64,000 nucleotides of DNA from JAHEGP01 sp963792875. Lineage in GTDB: Bacteria; Pseudomonadota; Gammaproteobacteria; Pseudomonadales; JAHEGP01. The DNA is taken from NCBI GenBank assembly GCA_963792875.1, contig CAWBXV010000006.1, positions 682,001 through 746,000 on the forward strand, given 5' to 3'. The first letter of the stretch is position 1. Each line of letters opens with the position of its first letter. A program made the position numbers and the translations under genes. Positions 45,305-54,686 of the stretch are shown here, piece by piece. The notes beneath the pieces were generated by a model, which was not told the origin of the DNA, made no database searches, and worked only from the letters and a program-made list of their open reading frames with translations.

Positions 45305-45564
45305 GATCTGGGCACACGATTCCGGGAAGCAGCCGGCATCCTAGGTTGGCGGGGAGGGGCTGTCAAGGCGCAGGACGGCGACGGGAGTCGTGGGCCATGG
45401 GTCCCGACCCCGTTGCCCTTGGCGGTGTGTTTCATCGCCATCGCTCCGTCGCGTCAATGGTTACCTGCCGTCTCCCGCTGCAGTGCTGGACTGAGGTGCG
45501 ACGGCACTGCGGCCATCGCCATGGCACGCTTGATCCCGGACGACTGCTGAGCAGTCCTCGATGG

Positions 45565-46788
45565 CTCAGATTGTCGCAAAGAGGGTCCGCAGGGCCTGTT
45601 GTGAAAGATCGGCAAAATTGCTGCCTTTGGGGTACAGCCGCTCAATGAACCAGTCGGGCGGGCTCAGCAGGCTGCCGCTGGATGAGTGCAAGGCGCGGAT
45701 CAGCGGCGCCGAGTCCAATCAATGAGTCCACGTTATGGACGTGGGGGTAGAGTGACATGGTGGGATAGTCGGGCAGCATGGAGGTGTGATCGAGCGGCAG
45801 GTAGGCCATTGGTCGGCCGAGCAGCGCGTAGTACAGGCTCGTGCTCCCGGCATCGCTGATCAGCAGGTCGCAGGCGGCGAGCGAGGACTCAAACTCTTCG
45901 TTTGCCACGATGCGCACGCGCCGGTTCTGGCGGCCGTAGCGGCACAGGGCATCGTACAGAATCCTTTTGTTGCGCCCGCTCATACTCGTGAAAGAAAATC
46001 AGAAACACCGTCTCGTCGCCGCTGGCGGCGATCAGCTCAAAAAGCTGGTCGCCGTAGCGGTGAAAGGCGGAGGCAGGGCCGTGGGTGGAGCCAATCCCTA
46101 CGACGTTCGCCTGCGCAGGGATGCCCAGGGCCGCTCTTTGACGGGCCGGCTCGCGGCCGGCGCTGATGACGGCATCGGCACGCCAGTCGCCGCAGAGCAA
46201 GAGTCTCTCGCGGTATGCTGGCACTTCCTCGATCCCGAGTGCCTGAGTCCAGGGTGAAGATGTCAGAATAAAGTCGTAGAGGCGCCTGCCGCGCTTATCC
46301 AGCGTCCTTCCCGGGCCGTAACAATAAGTGCCCAGGCCATCGTATTTGCCGCTGTCGAGGCCGTGCTTGACCAGTACGTGGTGCAATGTGCCGGGGAATT
46401 TACGGGTATGGAATGGAAAGGCATGGAAACCTATGCCGTGGTTCCTGGCTTCATTGAGCTTCCTTGAAAGGTAACTCTCATCCTTATTGAGCATGTCATA
46501 GCTGCGGACCTGCACATTACCAAGAGCTTTCATCGACTCCGCGAGATGCAGCAGGTAGGGCCTCTGATAGGGCGAGTAGAGAAAGAGGGTAGCCAGCGCC
46601 TGGCTGGATGATTCTGACCCCGGCGGCAGGTCATGCCTGACGGGGTGGGTCGCCTTGCGCAATGCGCGTGAACCGCGCACCGTCAGTTGAGTTCTGACCC
46701 TGAATAACCAGCGCAGCAACTGGTAAATCCAGTCTTTCAACTGGCCGGTGAGGTGGGTGGGCGGATTTGCAATGTTATGCGTCGTCAT
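45565..46788 (-). pseudogene. TagB/SpsB-like CDP-glycerol glycerophosphotransferase family, two frameshifts
   Basis: The first frame, from ATG 46788, runs through LFLYSPYQRPYLLHLAESM, GLGTYCYGPGRTLDKRGR and FLIFFHEYE. Near 45976-45982 one surplus base moves it to GRNKRILYDALCRYG, FESSLAACDLLISDAGSTS and YYALLGRPMAYLPLD, the family-like donor-site region. At GG/CC 45715-45716 a second surplus base moves it to DSAPLIRALHSSSGS, then PPDWFIERLYPKGSNF, ending at 45565. Joined, it is about 407 residues. This family moves glycerol- or ribitol-phosphate or related groups on surface glycans. It is placed between ispB and rplU, normally neighbours. Confidence 0.72.
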
Positions 46789-47435
46789 CGGGCGGGCTCC
46801 AAAAACGTAAGGCGTTGGTTGCGCGCCGGTGTCTGCCGGGTGATGGTCGACAGCCGCATTGACTCCCCGGTCGGCCTGTGACGACTGTCGAATGACGTCA
46901 AGACTGTCATCAGGTTGCGAAGCGCGGTACGCTGTATTTGTGCTTCCTTTTGCGGATTGTGCCTGCCGCCGAGCAGCCGTTCCTTCGTCCCTGTCGTCGC
47001 CGTATTATTGCGTCGGTGCCGGGGTATGCTCAAGTAGCGTCGAATGCAGGCAGTGTATGCACTTCGCGGGTGATCCTCCATGCATGATTTGCGGCAGTAG
47101 TTCACAGTCTACTGGAGTGGGCGAGCGTCTTACTGGATTGGGTGAGTGTCGGGGCAATTGCCCTGCCAATAATGGTTCGTCGCGGTCAGGGGAACTAATT
47201 GAGGTTGCAACGAGCCAGTCAGCTGAGCCTTCGCGTCTTCTCGGCCAGGACGCCGTCGTCAGGATGCAGGCGGCACTGGCGTAATCCCGCTTGCTGCGGT
47301 GCTGCGGTCTGTCCAGTATAATGCGCGCCCCTGATAAATGCCGGGCGGGATCAGCGCTTTATGACGTCCGGGGCCTGGACTGCGCCTATTTTAACCCCGA
47401 AATCGCAGGCAGGCGAAGCAACTGGAGAGGTTGGT
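46789..47435. other. 647-base non-coding interval with rplU promoter
   Basis: No conserved protein is visible in any frame. Open frames here lack family features. A perfect TATAAT is at 47317-47322, 114 bases before rplU. The upstream TTGCTG is 20 bases away, too far for a good -35. The interval ends in the rplU ribosome site GGAGAGG (47424-47430). Confidence 0.6.
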
Positions 47436-47747
47436 ATGTACGCGGTAATTGAAAGTGGTGGCAAGCAGCATCGGGTTCAGGAAGGCGAAACCCTGAAGCT
47501 CGAAAAAATCGAAGTCGCGCCTGGCGGCACAGTGGAGTTTGACAAGGTCATGATGATTGGCGCTGGCGCCGACGTCAGGATCGGTCAGCCGCTGATCGCG
47601 GGGGCAAAGGTCACGGCCGAGGTGGTTCAGCAGGGCCGGCATCCGAAAATTCACATCATCAAGTTCAAGCGCCGCAAGCACCACATGAAGCGCACGGGCC
47701 ACCGTCAGTGGTTCACCGAGGTCAAGATTACCGGCATCAGCGGCTAA
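47436..47747 (+). CDS. rplU: 50S ribosomal protein L21
   Basis: A 103-residue protein with the standard L21 start MYAVIESGGKQHRVQEG, middle VEFDKVMMIGAG and end KFKRRKHHMKRTGHRQWFTEV. It binds 23S rRNA in the large subunit. The ATG at 47436 is fixed by the conserved N-terminus and GGAGAGG six bases upstream. It is co-transcribed with rpmA, 15 bases downstream. Confidence 0.99.
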   Translation: MYAVIESGGKQHRVQEGETLKLEKIEVAPGGTVEFDKVMMIGAGADVRIGQPLIAGAKVTAEVVQQGRHPKIHIIKFKRRKHHMKRTGHRQWFTEVKITGISG

Positions 47748-47762
47748 GCGAGGAAGACGGCA

Positions 47763-48020
47763 ATGGCACACAAGAAAGCAGGCGGCAGCACTCGCAACGG
47801 GCGCGATTCCGAATCCAAACGGCTGGGCGTGAAACGCTTCGGCGGTCAGCGGGTGCTGGCGGGTTCCATCATCGTGCGGCAGCGCGGCACCCAGTTTCAC
47901 CCCGGTGAGAACGTGGGCTGCGGCAAGGACCACACCCTCTTTGCAAAGGCCGATGGCGCCGTTCAGTTTGTCGTCAAGGGCCCCAAGAGGCGCAAGTTCG
48001 TCAATATCGTTGCCCACTGA
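47763..48020 (+). CDS. rpmA: 50S ribosomal protein L27
   Basis: An 85-residue protein with the L27 N-terminus MAHKKAGGSTRNGRDSESKR, which reaches the peptidyl-transferase centre, and QRGTQFHPGENVGCGKDHTL. It ends the rplU-rpmA transcript before a strong terminator at 48067. Confidence 0.99.
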   Translation: MAHKKAGGSTRNGRDSESKRLGVKRFGGQRVLAGSIIVRQRGTQFHPGENVGCGKDHTLFAKADGAVQFVVKGPKRRKFVNIVAH

Positions 48021-48066
48021 GGCGCATCCGCATGGGCTGAGACGGCCTGGCAATGTGGATTTACCG

Positions 48067-48097
48067 AAAAAGCCCCGTCTGGTGACGGGGCTTTTTT
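48067..48097 (+). terminator. Intrinsic terminator after rpmA
   Basis: A 13-base stem (AAAAAGCCCCGTC with GACGGGGCTTTTT), a four-base loop TGGT and a run of six Ts. It lies 47 bases after the rpmA stop. This is the clearest factor-independent terminator in the window and separates ribosomal genes from obgE. Confidence 0.95.
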
Positions 48098-48181
48098 GCA
48101 TGGGCGGCGCGGACGCGGCGCAGGGCGCGCTTCGGCGACGCCTGCCGCCGCACAAGCCGGCGCTGTCCCCGAGGGTTTCAC

Positions 48182-49378
48182 ATGAAGTTTATCGACGAAG
48201 CGATCATTACGGTTGAGGCCGGCAAGGGCGGCAACGGCTGCCTGAGCTTCCGGCGGGAAAAGTTCATCCCCAACGGCGGCCCCGACGGCGGCGACGGTGG
48301 CGATGGTGGTTCGGTCTGGCTGGAGGCCGATGAGGGCCTGAACACCATGATCGACTATCGCTACCAGCGCCACTTTCAGGCGGCCAGCGGGCAGCCGGGC
48401 AGCGGCGGCAATCGCACCGGCAGAGGCGGCGACGACCTGGTGTTGAAGGTGCCGGTGGGGACCACCGTGCTCGACGCCGACACCAGCGAGATCATCGGCG
48501 ATCTGCTGCAGCCGCAGGAGCGGCTGCTGGTGGCGCAGGGCGGCTTTCACGGCCTGGGCAACACGCGCTACAAGTCCAGCGTCAACCGCGCCCCGCGGCA
48601 GACCTCCAAGGGCACGCCGGGCGAGCTGCGCAAGCTGCGCCTCGAGCTGAAACTGCTGGCCGACGTGGGCCTGGTGGGGCTCCCCAATGCCGGCAAGTCC
48701 ACCCTCATCGCCGCGGTTTCCGGGGCGCGGCCGAAGATTGCCGACTACCCCTTCACCACGCTGACCCCCAATCTGGGCGTGGTCAGCGTTGGCAGGTACC
48801 GCAGCTTCGTGCTGGCCGACGTGCCCGGCCTGATCGAGGGCGCGGCGGACGGGGCGGGGCTGGGTGTGCGCTTTCTCAAGCACCTCACGCGCACCCGCCT
48901 GCTGCTGCACCTGGTGGATATCGCCCCGCTCGACCAGGGCGATGTCATACAGCATGTCCGGGCTATCGAGCACGAGATCGAAAAATTCAGCGCCACCATG
49001 TACCAGCGCGAGCGCTGGCTGGTGTTCAACAAGGTCGATCTGCTGCCGGACGCCGAGCGCGCGAGCCTGCTGCAGCGCGCGGCGGCGGAGCTGGGCTGGC
49101 AGGCGCCGGTGTTTGCGGTGTCGGCGGTTACCGGCCAGGGGTTGCCGGAGCTCTGCGGCGCCATCATGTCGCACCTCGAGGCGGCGCGGGAAGCCGAGCG
49201 CAGCGACCCCGAGTGCGCGGCCCGGGAGCAGGGCGCACAGAGCACCATGCAGCGCGAGGCGCGCCAGAGAATCGATGCGCTGCGGCAGCAGCGGGCGGCG
49301 GCGCGCGCCGCCGAGGCGGATGATGATGACGACGATGACGATTTTGACGTCGAAGTCGTCTACGTGCGGGAGGACTGA
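48182..49378 (+). CDS. obgE: Obg GTPase (CgtA)
   Basis: A 398-residue ribosome-associated GTPase involved in large-subunit maturation and stress control. The glycine-rich Obg domain (EAGKGGNGCLSFRREKF, GGPDGGDGGDGG) covers residues ~1-158. The G domain has P-loop GLPNAGKST, switch II ADVPGLIEGA and the NKVD base-recognition motif. The C-terminus is a short acidic tail (a run of aspartates, then VEVVYVRED), as in gammaproteobacterial CgtA. It is followed by proB after four bases, so the two are coupled. Confidence 0.98.
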   Translation: MKFIDEAIITVEAGKGGNGCLSFRREKFIPNGGPDGGDGGDGGSVWLEADEGLNTMIDYRYQRHFQAASGQPGSGGNRTGRGGDDLVLKVPVGTTVLDADTSEIIGDLLQPQERLLVAQGGFHGLGNTRYKSSVNRAPRQTSKGTPGELRKLRLELKLLADVGLVGLPNAGKSTLIAAVSGARPKIADYPFTTLTPNLGVVSVGRYRSFVLADVPGLIEGAADGAGLGVRFLKHLTRTRLLLHLVDIAPLDQGDVIQHVRAIEHEIEKFSATMYQRERWLVFNKVDLLPDAERASLLQRAAAELGWQAPVFAVSAVTGQGLPELCGAIMSHLEAAREAERSDPECAAREQGAQSTMQREARQRIDALRQQRAAARAAEADDDDDDDDFDVEVVYVRED

Positions 49379-49382
49379 GCCC

Positions 49383-50510
49383 ATGTCAGAACTGCGTCAG
49401 CATCTTGGCGCCGCGCGCCGCTGGGTCGTGAAGATCGGCAGCGCGCTGCTCACTGCTGATGGGCGGGGCTTGGACCGCGAGGCCATCGCGGGCTGGGTGG
49501 CGCAGATCGCCGACCTGCGCGCGCAGGGCCGCGAGGTGGTGCTGGTCTCCTCGGGTGCCGTGGCGGAGGGCGTGGCGCGGCTGGGTTGGAAGCGGCGGCC
49601 CGATGCGGTGCACGAGCTGCAGGCCGCTGCCGCCGTGGGCCAGATGGGGCTGGTGCAGACCTGGGAGATGGCGTTCTCCCGGTTCGGCCTGCATACGGCC
49701 CAGATTCTGCTGGTGCACGACGACCTGTCGGACCGCAAGCGCTATCTCAATGCCCGGCGCACGCTGCAGACGCTGCTGTCGCTGGGCGTGGTGCCGGTCG
49801 TCAACGAGAACGACACGGTGGTCACCGAGGAGATCCGCTTCGGCGACAACGACACCCTGGGCGGCCTGGTGGCGAACCTGATCGACGCGGAGGCGCTGAT
49901 CATCCTCACCGATCAGCGCGGCCTGTTCGAGCAGGACCCCCGCGTCAATCCGGCTGCCGCGCTGATCGAGCAGGCCAGCGTAAACGACGCCCGTCTGGAT
50001 GCCTTCGTGAGCGGCGCAGCCGGCGCTCTGGGCCGCGGCGGCATGCTCACCAAGCTGCGCGCCGCCCGCATCGCGGCCCGCTCCGGTACCCACACGGTGG
50101 TGGCCAGCGGCCGCGAGGAGTCGGTGCTGCTGAAAATCGCCGCCGGCGCCAGGGTGGGCACCTGGCTGGTGGCCGAGCAGCGCCCGCAGGCGGCCCGCAA
50201 GCGCTGGCTGGGCAGCCATCTGCAGGTGCGCGGCGTGCTGTCGCTGGACGCCGGCGCGGTCAGCGTGCTGCGCCAGTCAGGCCGCAGTCTGCTGGCGGTG
50301 GGTGTGAAGGGGGTGCAGGGCGATTTCGGGCGCGGCGAGATGGTGTCCTGCATCGCGCCGGACGGCAGCGAGGTGGCGCGCGGGCTGGTGAACTATTCCG
50401 CCGACGAGGCCCGCCGCATCATGGGCCTCAACAGCGAGCGCTTCCGGGCGATACTGGGCTATCACGATGACGACGAGCTGATTCATCGCGACAATCTGGT
50501 GCTGGTCTAG
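49383..50510 (+). CDS. proB: Glutamate 5-kinase
   Basis: Phosphorylates glutamate in the first step of proline synthesis. The 375-residue form has an amino-acid-kinase domain (VVKIGSALLTADG, LVSSGAVAEGVARLG, VPVVNENDTVVTEEIRFGDN, ALIILTDQRGLFEQDPR, GRGGMLTKLRAARIA) and a C-terminal PUA domain (LSLDAGAVSVL to GLVNYSADEARRIMG). The ATG at 49383 sits four bases after the obgE stop and gives the conserved N-terminus; the frame is open far upstream inside obgE but that is not coding. Confidence 0.98.
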   Translation: MSELRQHLGAARRWVVKIGSALLTADGRGLDREAIAGWVAQIADLRAQGREVVLVSSGAVAEGVARLGWKRRPDAVHELQAAAAVGQMGLVQTWEMAFSRFGLHTAQILLVHDDLSDRKRYLNARRTLQTLLSLGVVPVVNENDTVVTEEIRFGDNDTLGGLVANLIDAEALIILTDQRGLFEQDPRVNPAAALIEQASVNDARLDAFVSGAAGALGRGGMLTKLRAARIAARSGTHTVVASGREESVLLKIAAGARVGTWLVAEQRPQAARKRWLGSHLQVRGVLSLDAGAVSVLRQSGRSLLAVGVKGVQGDFGRGEMVSCIAPDGSEVARGLVNYSADEARRIMGLNSERFRAILGYHDDDELIHRDNLVLV

Positions 50511-50583
50511 GTAGGGGCTTGCGGCCGCTACCGTCAAAGGCGACGACGACGCAGCGGTCGCAGAGCAAGCGAGGGGTGAAAAG

Positions 50584-50627
50584 CCTGATCGTGGGCGGGA
50601 ACGGCGCAGTGTGACTGCGCGATCAGG
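50584..50627. terminator. Nested inverted repeats between proB and rpsT
   Basis: Outer arms CCTGATC (50584-50590) and GATCAGG (50621-50627) enclose a tight hairpin GCGCAGT-GTG-ACTGCGC (50604-50620). It overlaps the rpsT stop codon and lies 74 bases past proB. It may end transcription from both convergent genes. No T run is seen. Confidence 0.45.
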
Positions 50628-50886
50628 ACATCGCTTTGATCTGCGCGTTCAGGCGGCTCTTGTGCCTGGCGGCTTTGTTCTTGTGCAGAATGCCCTTGTC
50701 GGCCATGCGGTCGATGACGGGGACGGCCTGCTTGTAGGCGGTTTCAGCGGCGGCTTTGTCGCCACTTTGAACGGCGTTGACCACTTTCTTGATGTAGGTA
50801 CGCGTCATAGAACCCAGGCTGGCGTTGTGGCGGCGTCGCACTTCCGCTTGGCGGGCTCTCTTTCTGGCTTGGGGTGAATTGGCCAC
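50623..50886 (-). CDS. rpsT: 30S ribosomal protein S20
   Basis: An 87-residue 16S-rRNA-binding protein. The sequence ANSPQARKRARQAEVRRRHN, SMTRTYIKKVV and the end HKNKAARHKSRLNAQIKA are characteristic. The start is GTG at 50886, fixed by the conserved N-terminus and GAGGAAAC just upstream. Non-ATG starts are a known feature of rpsT in enterobacteria (UUG), where they take part in translational autocontrol. Confidence 0.98.
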   Translation of the reverse strand: MANSPQARKRARQAEVRRRHNASLGSMTRTYIKKVVNAVQSGDKAAAETAYKQAVPVIDRMADKGILHKNKAARHKSRLNAQIKAMS

Positions 50887-50932
50887 CGGTGTTTCCTCGT
50901 TGCGTCCAGGGGGGGTGTAATCGGGAGGCGGG

Positions 50933-50961
50933 ATTATTCCGATTTGGCGGCCTTTTGTCAA
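50933..50961 (-). promoter_or_regulatory. Sigma-70 promoter of rpsT
   Basis: On the minus strand TTGACA is followed by a 17-base spacer and AATAAT, 47 bases before the GTG start. The -35 is a perfect consensus hexamer, the -10 is one mismatch from TATAAT, and the spacing is ideal. Confidence 0.85.
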
Positions 50962-51055
50962 CCTGCATGGACGGCGCAGCGGCCGCCGCCGTGATCGCGG
51001 CGCGCTTGAGCACGACGCCGGCGGCGCCATGCAGGCGCTGGGCCGCTGCCGCGAT

Positions 51056-51460
51056 TCACCCCGCAAAGCGATCCCAGGCGATGATGCCCCACACCAGCAG
51101 CACCGTCAGGTTGGCGGTCATCACCAGCGCCGAGCCCAGGTCCTTGGCCTGGCCGGACAGCGGGTGGTGCTCGCTGCCGGTGCGGTCCACTACCGACTCG
51201 ATGGCGGAATTGGCCAGCTCCATCAGGATCACCAGGATACAGCTGAGCAGCAGCAGCACGCGCTCGACGCCGGTCTGGCCAAGCCAGAAGGCCGCCGGAA
51301 ACAGGAACAGGCTGAGAATGATCTCGGTGCGGAAAGCTTCCTCGTTGCGCCAGGCCGCCTTATAACCGAGAATCGAAAACTTTGTGGCCAGCGCCAGGCG
51401 CTTGAGGCCGCGGTTGCCGGGTTTGGTCATTTGGCCCTGGTCGGAATTGCCAAGCGTCAT
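51056..51460 (-). CDS. dgkA: Diacylglycerol kinase
   Basis: A small integral membrane kinase that recycles diacylglycerol to phosphatidate. In 134 residues there are about three hydrophobic helices (IILSLFLFPAAFWLGQ, VERVLLLLSCILVILM, LGSALVMTANLTVLLVWGII) and the family signature ELANSAIESVVDR with EEAFRTE before the first helix. The start may be at 51460 or ten codons later (51430). It lies upstream of rpsT on the same strand, but rpsT has its own promoter. Confidence 0.95.
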   Translation of the reverse strand: MTLGNSDQGQMTKPGNRGLKRLALATKFSILGYKAAWRNEEAFRTEIILSLFLFPAAFWLGQTGVERVLLLLSCILVILMELANSAIESVVDRTGSEHHPLSGQAKDLGSALVMTANLTVLLVWGIIAWDRFAG

Positions 51461-51952
51461 GTGTCATCAATCCTTAAAGGCGCGGCTGTTTCAATACCCT
51501 GCCGGCGCGTCGCATGGGGATGCCCTGGTGAGGAAGCGGTCCTCGTCGGGGTATGGAGGCAGGCCAGTATCACGATACCGTGGTCCGCCTCCGCCGACTT
51601 ACGCTAGGTGAAGCCGGGAGATAGTTGCATCGAGGCCTTGCTCGGGACGACAACCACGCCGTTACCTTCACGGTTGCGGCAACACCAGCCCTGGTGCGCC
51701 ATCAGCCCGCCCCTGGCCCAAGTCTAGCCTAGGGGAGTTTATCAAGAGTCTCAAACCATTGACTATAATTGAGACTTCCTGCGTTTCAATGGCGGGAGGA
51801 GCGACCAGCGGGGCGGTTGCAGGTGCTGGATCATTTGCTGCGGAGACCGGCCGCAGCGTTTGCCGTTGAGGGGCTCTTTCCTGCGCGGCCACTGAGATCT
51901 CCCGCGAGGGGCGTTAACAGGCGGATAGTGTCGATAGTGTAAGGACTGTCAG
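51461..51952. other. 492-base non-coding interval before a glycosyltransferase gene
   Basis: No gene-like frame is seen. The interval holds the dgkA promoter region on one side. Near 51747-51776 there is an inverted repeat around a TATAAT. The end carries the AAGGA ribosome site of the gene at 51953. Confidence 0.5.
51747..51776 (+). promoter_or_regulatory. Inverted repeat enclosing a -10 hexamer (possible promoter/operator)
   Basis: AGTCTCAA (51747-51754) and TTGAGACT (51769-51776) are perfect eight-base arms, 14 bases apart. A perfect TATAAT (51764-51769) overlaps the right arm. No good -35 is at 17 bases, which is common at activator-dependent promoters. The next gene on this strand, a GT4 at 51953, is 177 bases away. 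Confidence 0.5.
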
Positions 51953-53104
51953 ATGGCCGGCATGCTGGTGATTTTTCATACGCCCTCCAACGAGGGCTAC
52001 GCCATGGCGACCCTGGAGAGGGTGTTCTTTGCCGTCGCTTGTGAACTCGCTGGCGGGCAGGGTAATGTGCATTTTGCCTTCAAGGATCTGAGCCGAGGCA
52101 TGCCGGTCAGCCTGCCGGAAAATTTCGGCAATGTGCTGGCGCTGGATGCTTCGAAGGCGGGTCAGCCCTGCTGGCATGAGGCCGCCAAGTACATTAAACG
52201 CAGCAATATCGAGACGGCGCTGAGCTTCGACCTGTCACCATCGTCCCCCCTGTGCGGGATGCTGCGCAAGGCCGGCGTGAAACACCTGGTTTCGTATTGG
52301 GGCGCGAGCATGAGCAGTGAGCATGCCGGCCTGAAGCTGCTGCTGAAAAGGGCGGAGATCGCCCTGCGGTTCAACAAGCCCGATCTTTTCATATTTGAAT
52401 CGGAGGCCATGCGCTTCCTGGCAGTCCAGGGGCGGGGCATCAGCAGGGCGCATACCGAGGTCATTCCGCCCGGGGTGGACACGGAGCTGTTCCGGCCGAA
52501 TGAACACGGACGGCGCTATGTGACGGAACAATTCGGTATTGCCGAGGACCGCTTTGTCGTCATCTTCAGCGGTCACATGGAAGAGAGAAAGGGCGTGAGA
52601 GTCATCATGGAGGCTGCCCTGAAGGTGGTGGATGAGTCGGGTCGTGACGATATCTGCTTCCTGATCTGCGGTAACCGCCCCGGGGAGGAAAGGCGGTTTG
52701 TGGAGATGCTCGTTGGGTCGCGGGCGATGAGTAATGTAATATTCGCGGGTTACAGGCGTGATCTGCGCGACATTCTGCCCGGCTGTGACATGGGCGTGAT
52801 TGCCTCGACCGGCTGGGACTCGTTCACGATCTCGTCGCTGGAGATGGCCGCCTGCGGCCTGCCGTTGGTGGCGTCCGCGTTGCAGGGGCTGGTGGAAACT
52901 CTCGAAGACGGTCGCACCGGCTACCTGTTCGAGCCGGGCAACAGCGCTGCGCTGGCGGAGCGGATACTGCAGCTCTCCTCGGACCCGGCGCTGCGGGGGC
53001 GTCTCGCTGCCGCTGGCCGGCAGCGGATTGTCGATGGTTACAGTCGGGAGCGGCAGCAGGCGCGGCTCATCCAGTGTATTTCCTCTGTGATATCGCGCCA
53101 GTGA
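51953..53104 (+). CDS. Glycosyltransferase, GT4 family
   Basis: A 383-residue GT-B enzyme. The acceptor domain starts MLVIFHTPSNEGYAMATLERV. The donor domain begins near FVVIFSGHMEERKGVRVIMEA and carries VIFAGYRRDLRDILPGCDM, IASTGWDSFTISSLEMAACG and LPLVASALQGLVETLEDGRTG. ATG 51953 has AAGGA seven bases upstream. It opens the second glycan block after the housekeeping genes and is intact. The donor is unknown. Confidence 0.88.
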   Translation: MAGMLVIFHTPSNEGYAMATLERVFFAVACELAGGQGNVHFAFKDLSRGMPVSLPENFGNVLALDASKAGQPCWHEAAKYIKRSNIETALSFDLSPSSPLCGMLRKAGVKHLVSYWGASMSSEHAGLKLLLKRAEIALRFNKPDLFIFESEAMRFLAVQGRGISRAHTEVIPPGVDTELFRPNEHGRRYVTEQFGIAEDRFVVIFSGHMEERKGVRVIMEAALKVVDESGRDDICFLICGNRPGEERRFVEMLVGSRAMSNVIFAGYRRDLRDILPGCDMGVIASTGWDSFTISSLEMAACGLPLVASALQGLVETLEDGRTGYLFEPGNSAALAERILQLSSDPALRGRLAAAGRQRIVDGYSRERQQARLIQCISSVISRQ

Positions 53105-53296
53105 ACTCAGCGCGCTTGTCTTTGGTCGCAGGGCTTTGTACCTTGCCCCGGGCCCGCAGTATATTAACGGCCCGTTGAGGCCATCAATCCAGGACTCGCT
53201 GTGCCATGTTCGAGTGCGTTTACCCTAAACCGGGCTATATTGGAATAATGCACCCAACCCAATGTGCGCAGCACGATTTCTGAGTGGAAACTGTTG

Positions 53297-54686
53297 ATGC
53301 GATCTGTGGCCACGGCACTAAGGCAAGCACCGAACTCCGCCGGCGGTTGGGAGGCGCAATTGTCGAGCGTTGAAAGTCAAAAGAGTGCCCGGCATGCCGA
53401 GCGCAGACTCTCGTTACTGGTGTTTGCTGCCGAATTTCCCAGCCTGCTGCAGCCGTGGTTGTTCAACAGCGTCGCGCACGCCGCCGCCAAGGGGTGTCGC
53501 GTCAGGGTGCTGGCGAGGGAGCCGGCGACCGGCGCAGAACTCGCCAATCGGCAGCTGGCCGATCTGATGGTCGACGTGGATTACATCAATTTTGAGCCGA
53601 TCGAAGGCGCTGGTGCAGATCGCCCGAAATTTCCTCTCGCCGGGCCGCTTTCGGAACACCATGCGTGGCCTGGCCCGCTCGCGTGGCATTGCGGTGGGCA
53701 CGGGCGGCCGGCTTCTGCATTTCACCAGGCGGCTACTGCTGGCGCCTGCCATGGGAATGCAGAATATCGACCTGGTACACTCGCACATCGAAATCAGGGG
53801 GCATCAACTGCTGCCGGTGGTGAAGGCGCTGCGGGTGCCCCTGGTAGTGACGTTTCATGGGCTGGAGCTGCCAGGTAATAATCAGCTGCCCCAGGCCAAG
53901 CGGAAAGAGTATCTCGACGCCGCGCAGCTGGTGCTCGTCAACACCGACTTCGCCAGGCGGCAGTACATGGCGCTGGGATGCCCGGAAGACAAAATACGGA
54001 TTCTGCCGCAGGGCATCGATCTGCGGCGCTTCCCGTTCCAGCCCCATCCACCTCCAGTCAGGGGGCCGGTAAGGGTGTTGACGGTGGCCCGCTTTCATCC
54101 GGACAAGGGCCAGGTTTATGCCATCGATGCCGTCGCAGCACTGATCGGCGAGGGCTTCGACCTGGTGTACGACCTGGTCGGCACGGGGCCTGACAGGGAC
54201 CGGCTGCTTGGCAGAATCCGCGATCTGGGGCTGTCGCATAAAGTCACGCTTCACGAGCGCCTGCCCTTTGAGCAGTTGATCGAGTTGTATCGCTCCAGCC
54301 ATGTGTTCATTCTGCCCTCGGTCAGGTCGACCGATGGTACGCATGAAGAAACGCAGGGCGTCGTCATCCAGGAGGCCCAGGCCAGCGGCCTGATCACCAT
54401 CGCAACCAGGACCGGCGGCATTCCGGAGTGCATCGAGGACAACGTTACCGGGTTCCTTGTCGATGACCGGAGTTCTGCCGCGATCGCCGATAAGCTCCGC
54501 GACATCATCGCTGCGAAAGGCCGTTGGCAGCAGTGGCAGAAGCAGGCTCGCGAATGCGTCGAGCAGAATTACGATATCGACCTGATCATCGTCCGGCTGA
54601 TGGCGCTGTATGAGGAGGCCATCAGCCTGCATGCGCGGGGTAATGCAGCGATACCGAAAGACGGGAACGAGTGCCCGAGAGCATGA
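53297..54686 (+). pseudogene. Glycosyltransferase, GT4 family, one frameshift
   Basis: The first frame gives RLSLLVFAAEFPSLLQPWLFN, AHAAAKGCRVRVLAREPA and VDVDYINF. At the TTTT of 53590-53593 one surplus T shifts it, and the second frame continues LSRSKALVQIARNFLSPGR, DLVHSHIEIRGHQLLPVVKA, LVVTFHGLELPG, RVLTVARFHPDKGQVYAIDA and TDGTHEETQGVVIQEAQASG. EFPxLxQxFxxNxV-type starts mark GT4 enzymes of polysaccharide loci. Joined, it is about 460 residues. The ATG at 53297 is the likely start. Only one indel is seen, so read error is possible. Confidence 0.83.

Noticed and set aside
46859..47284. 140-codon open frame upstream of rplU, rich in Cys and Ser
   Set aside because: No homology-like motif, no ribosome site and no conserved partner. 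Left as non-coding.
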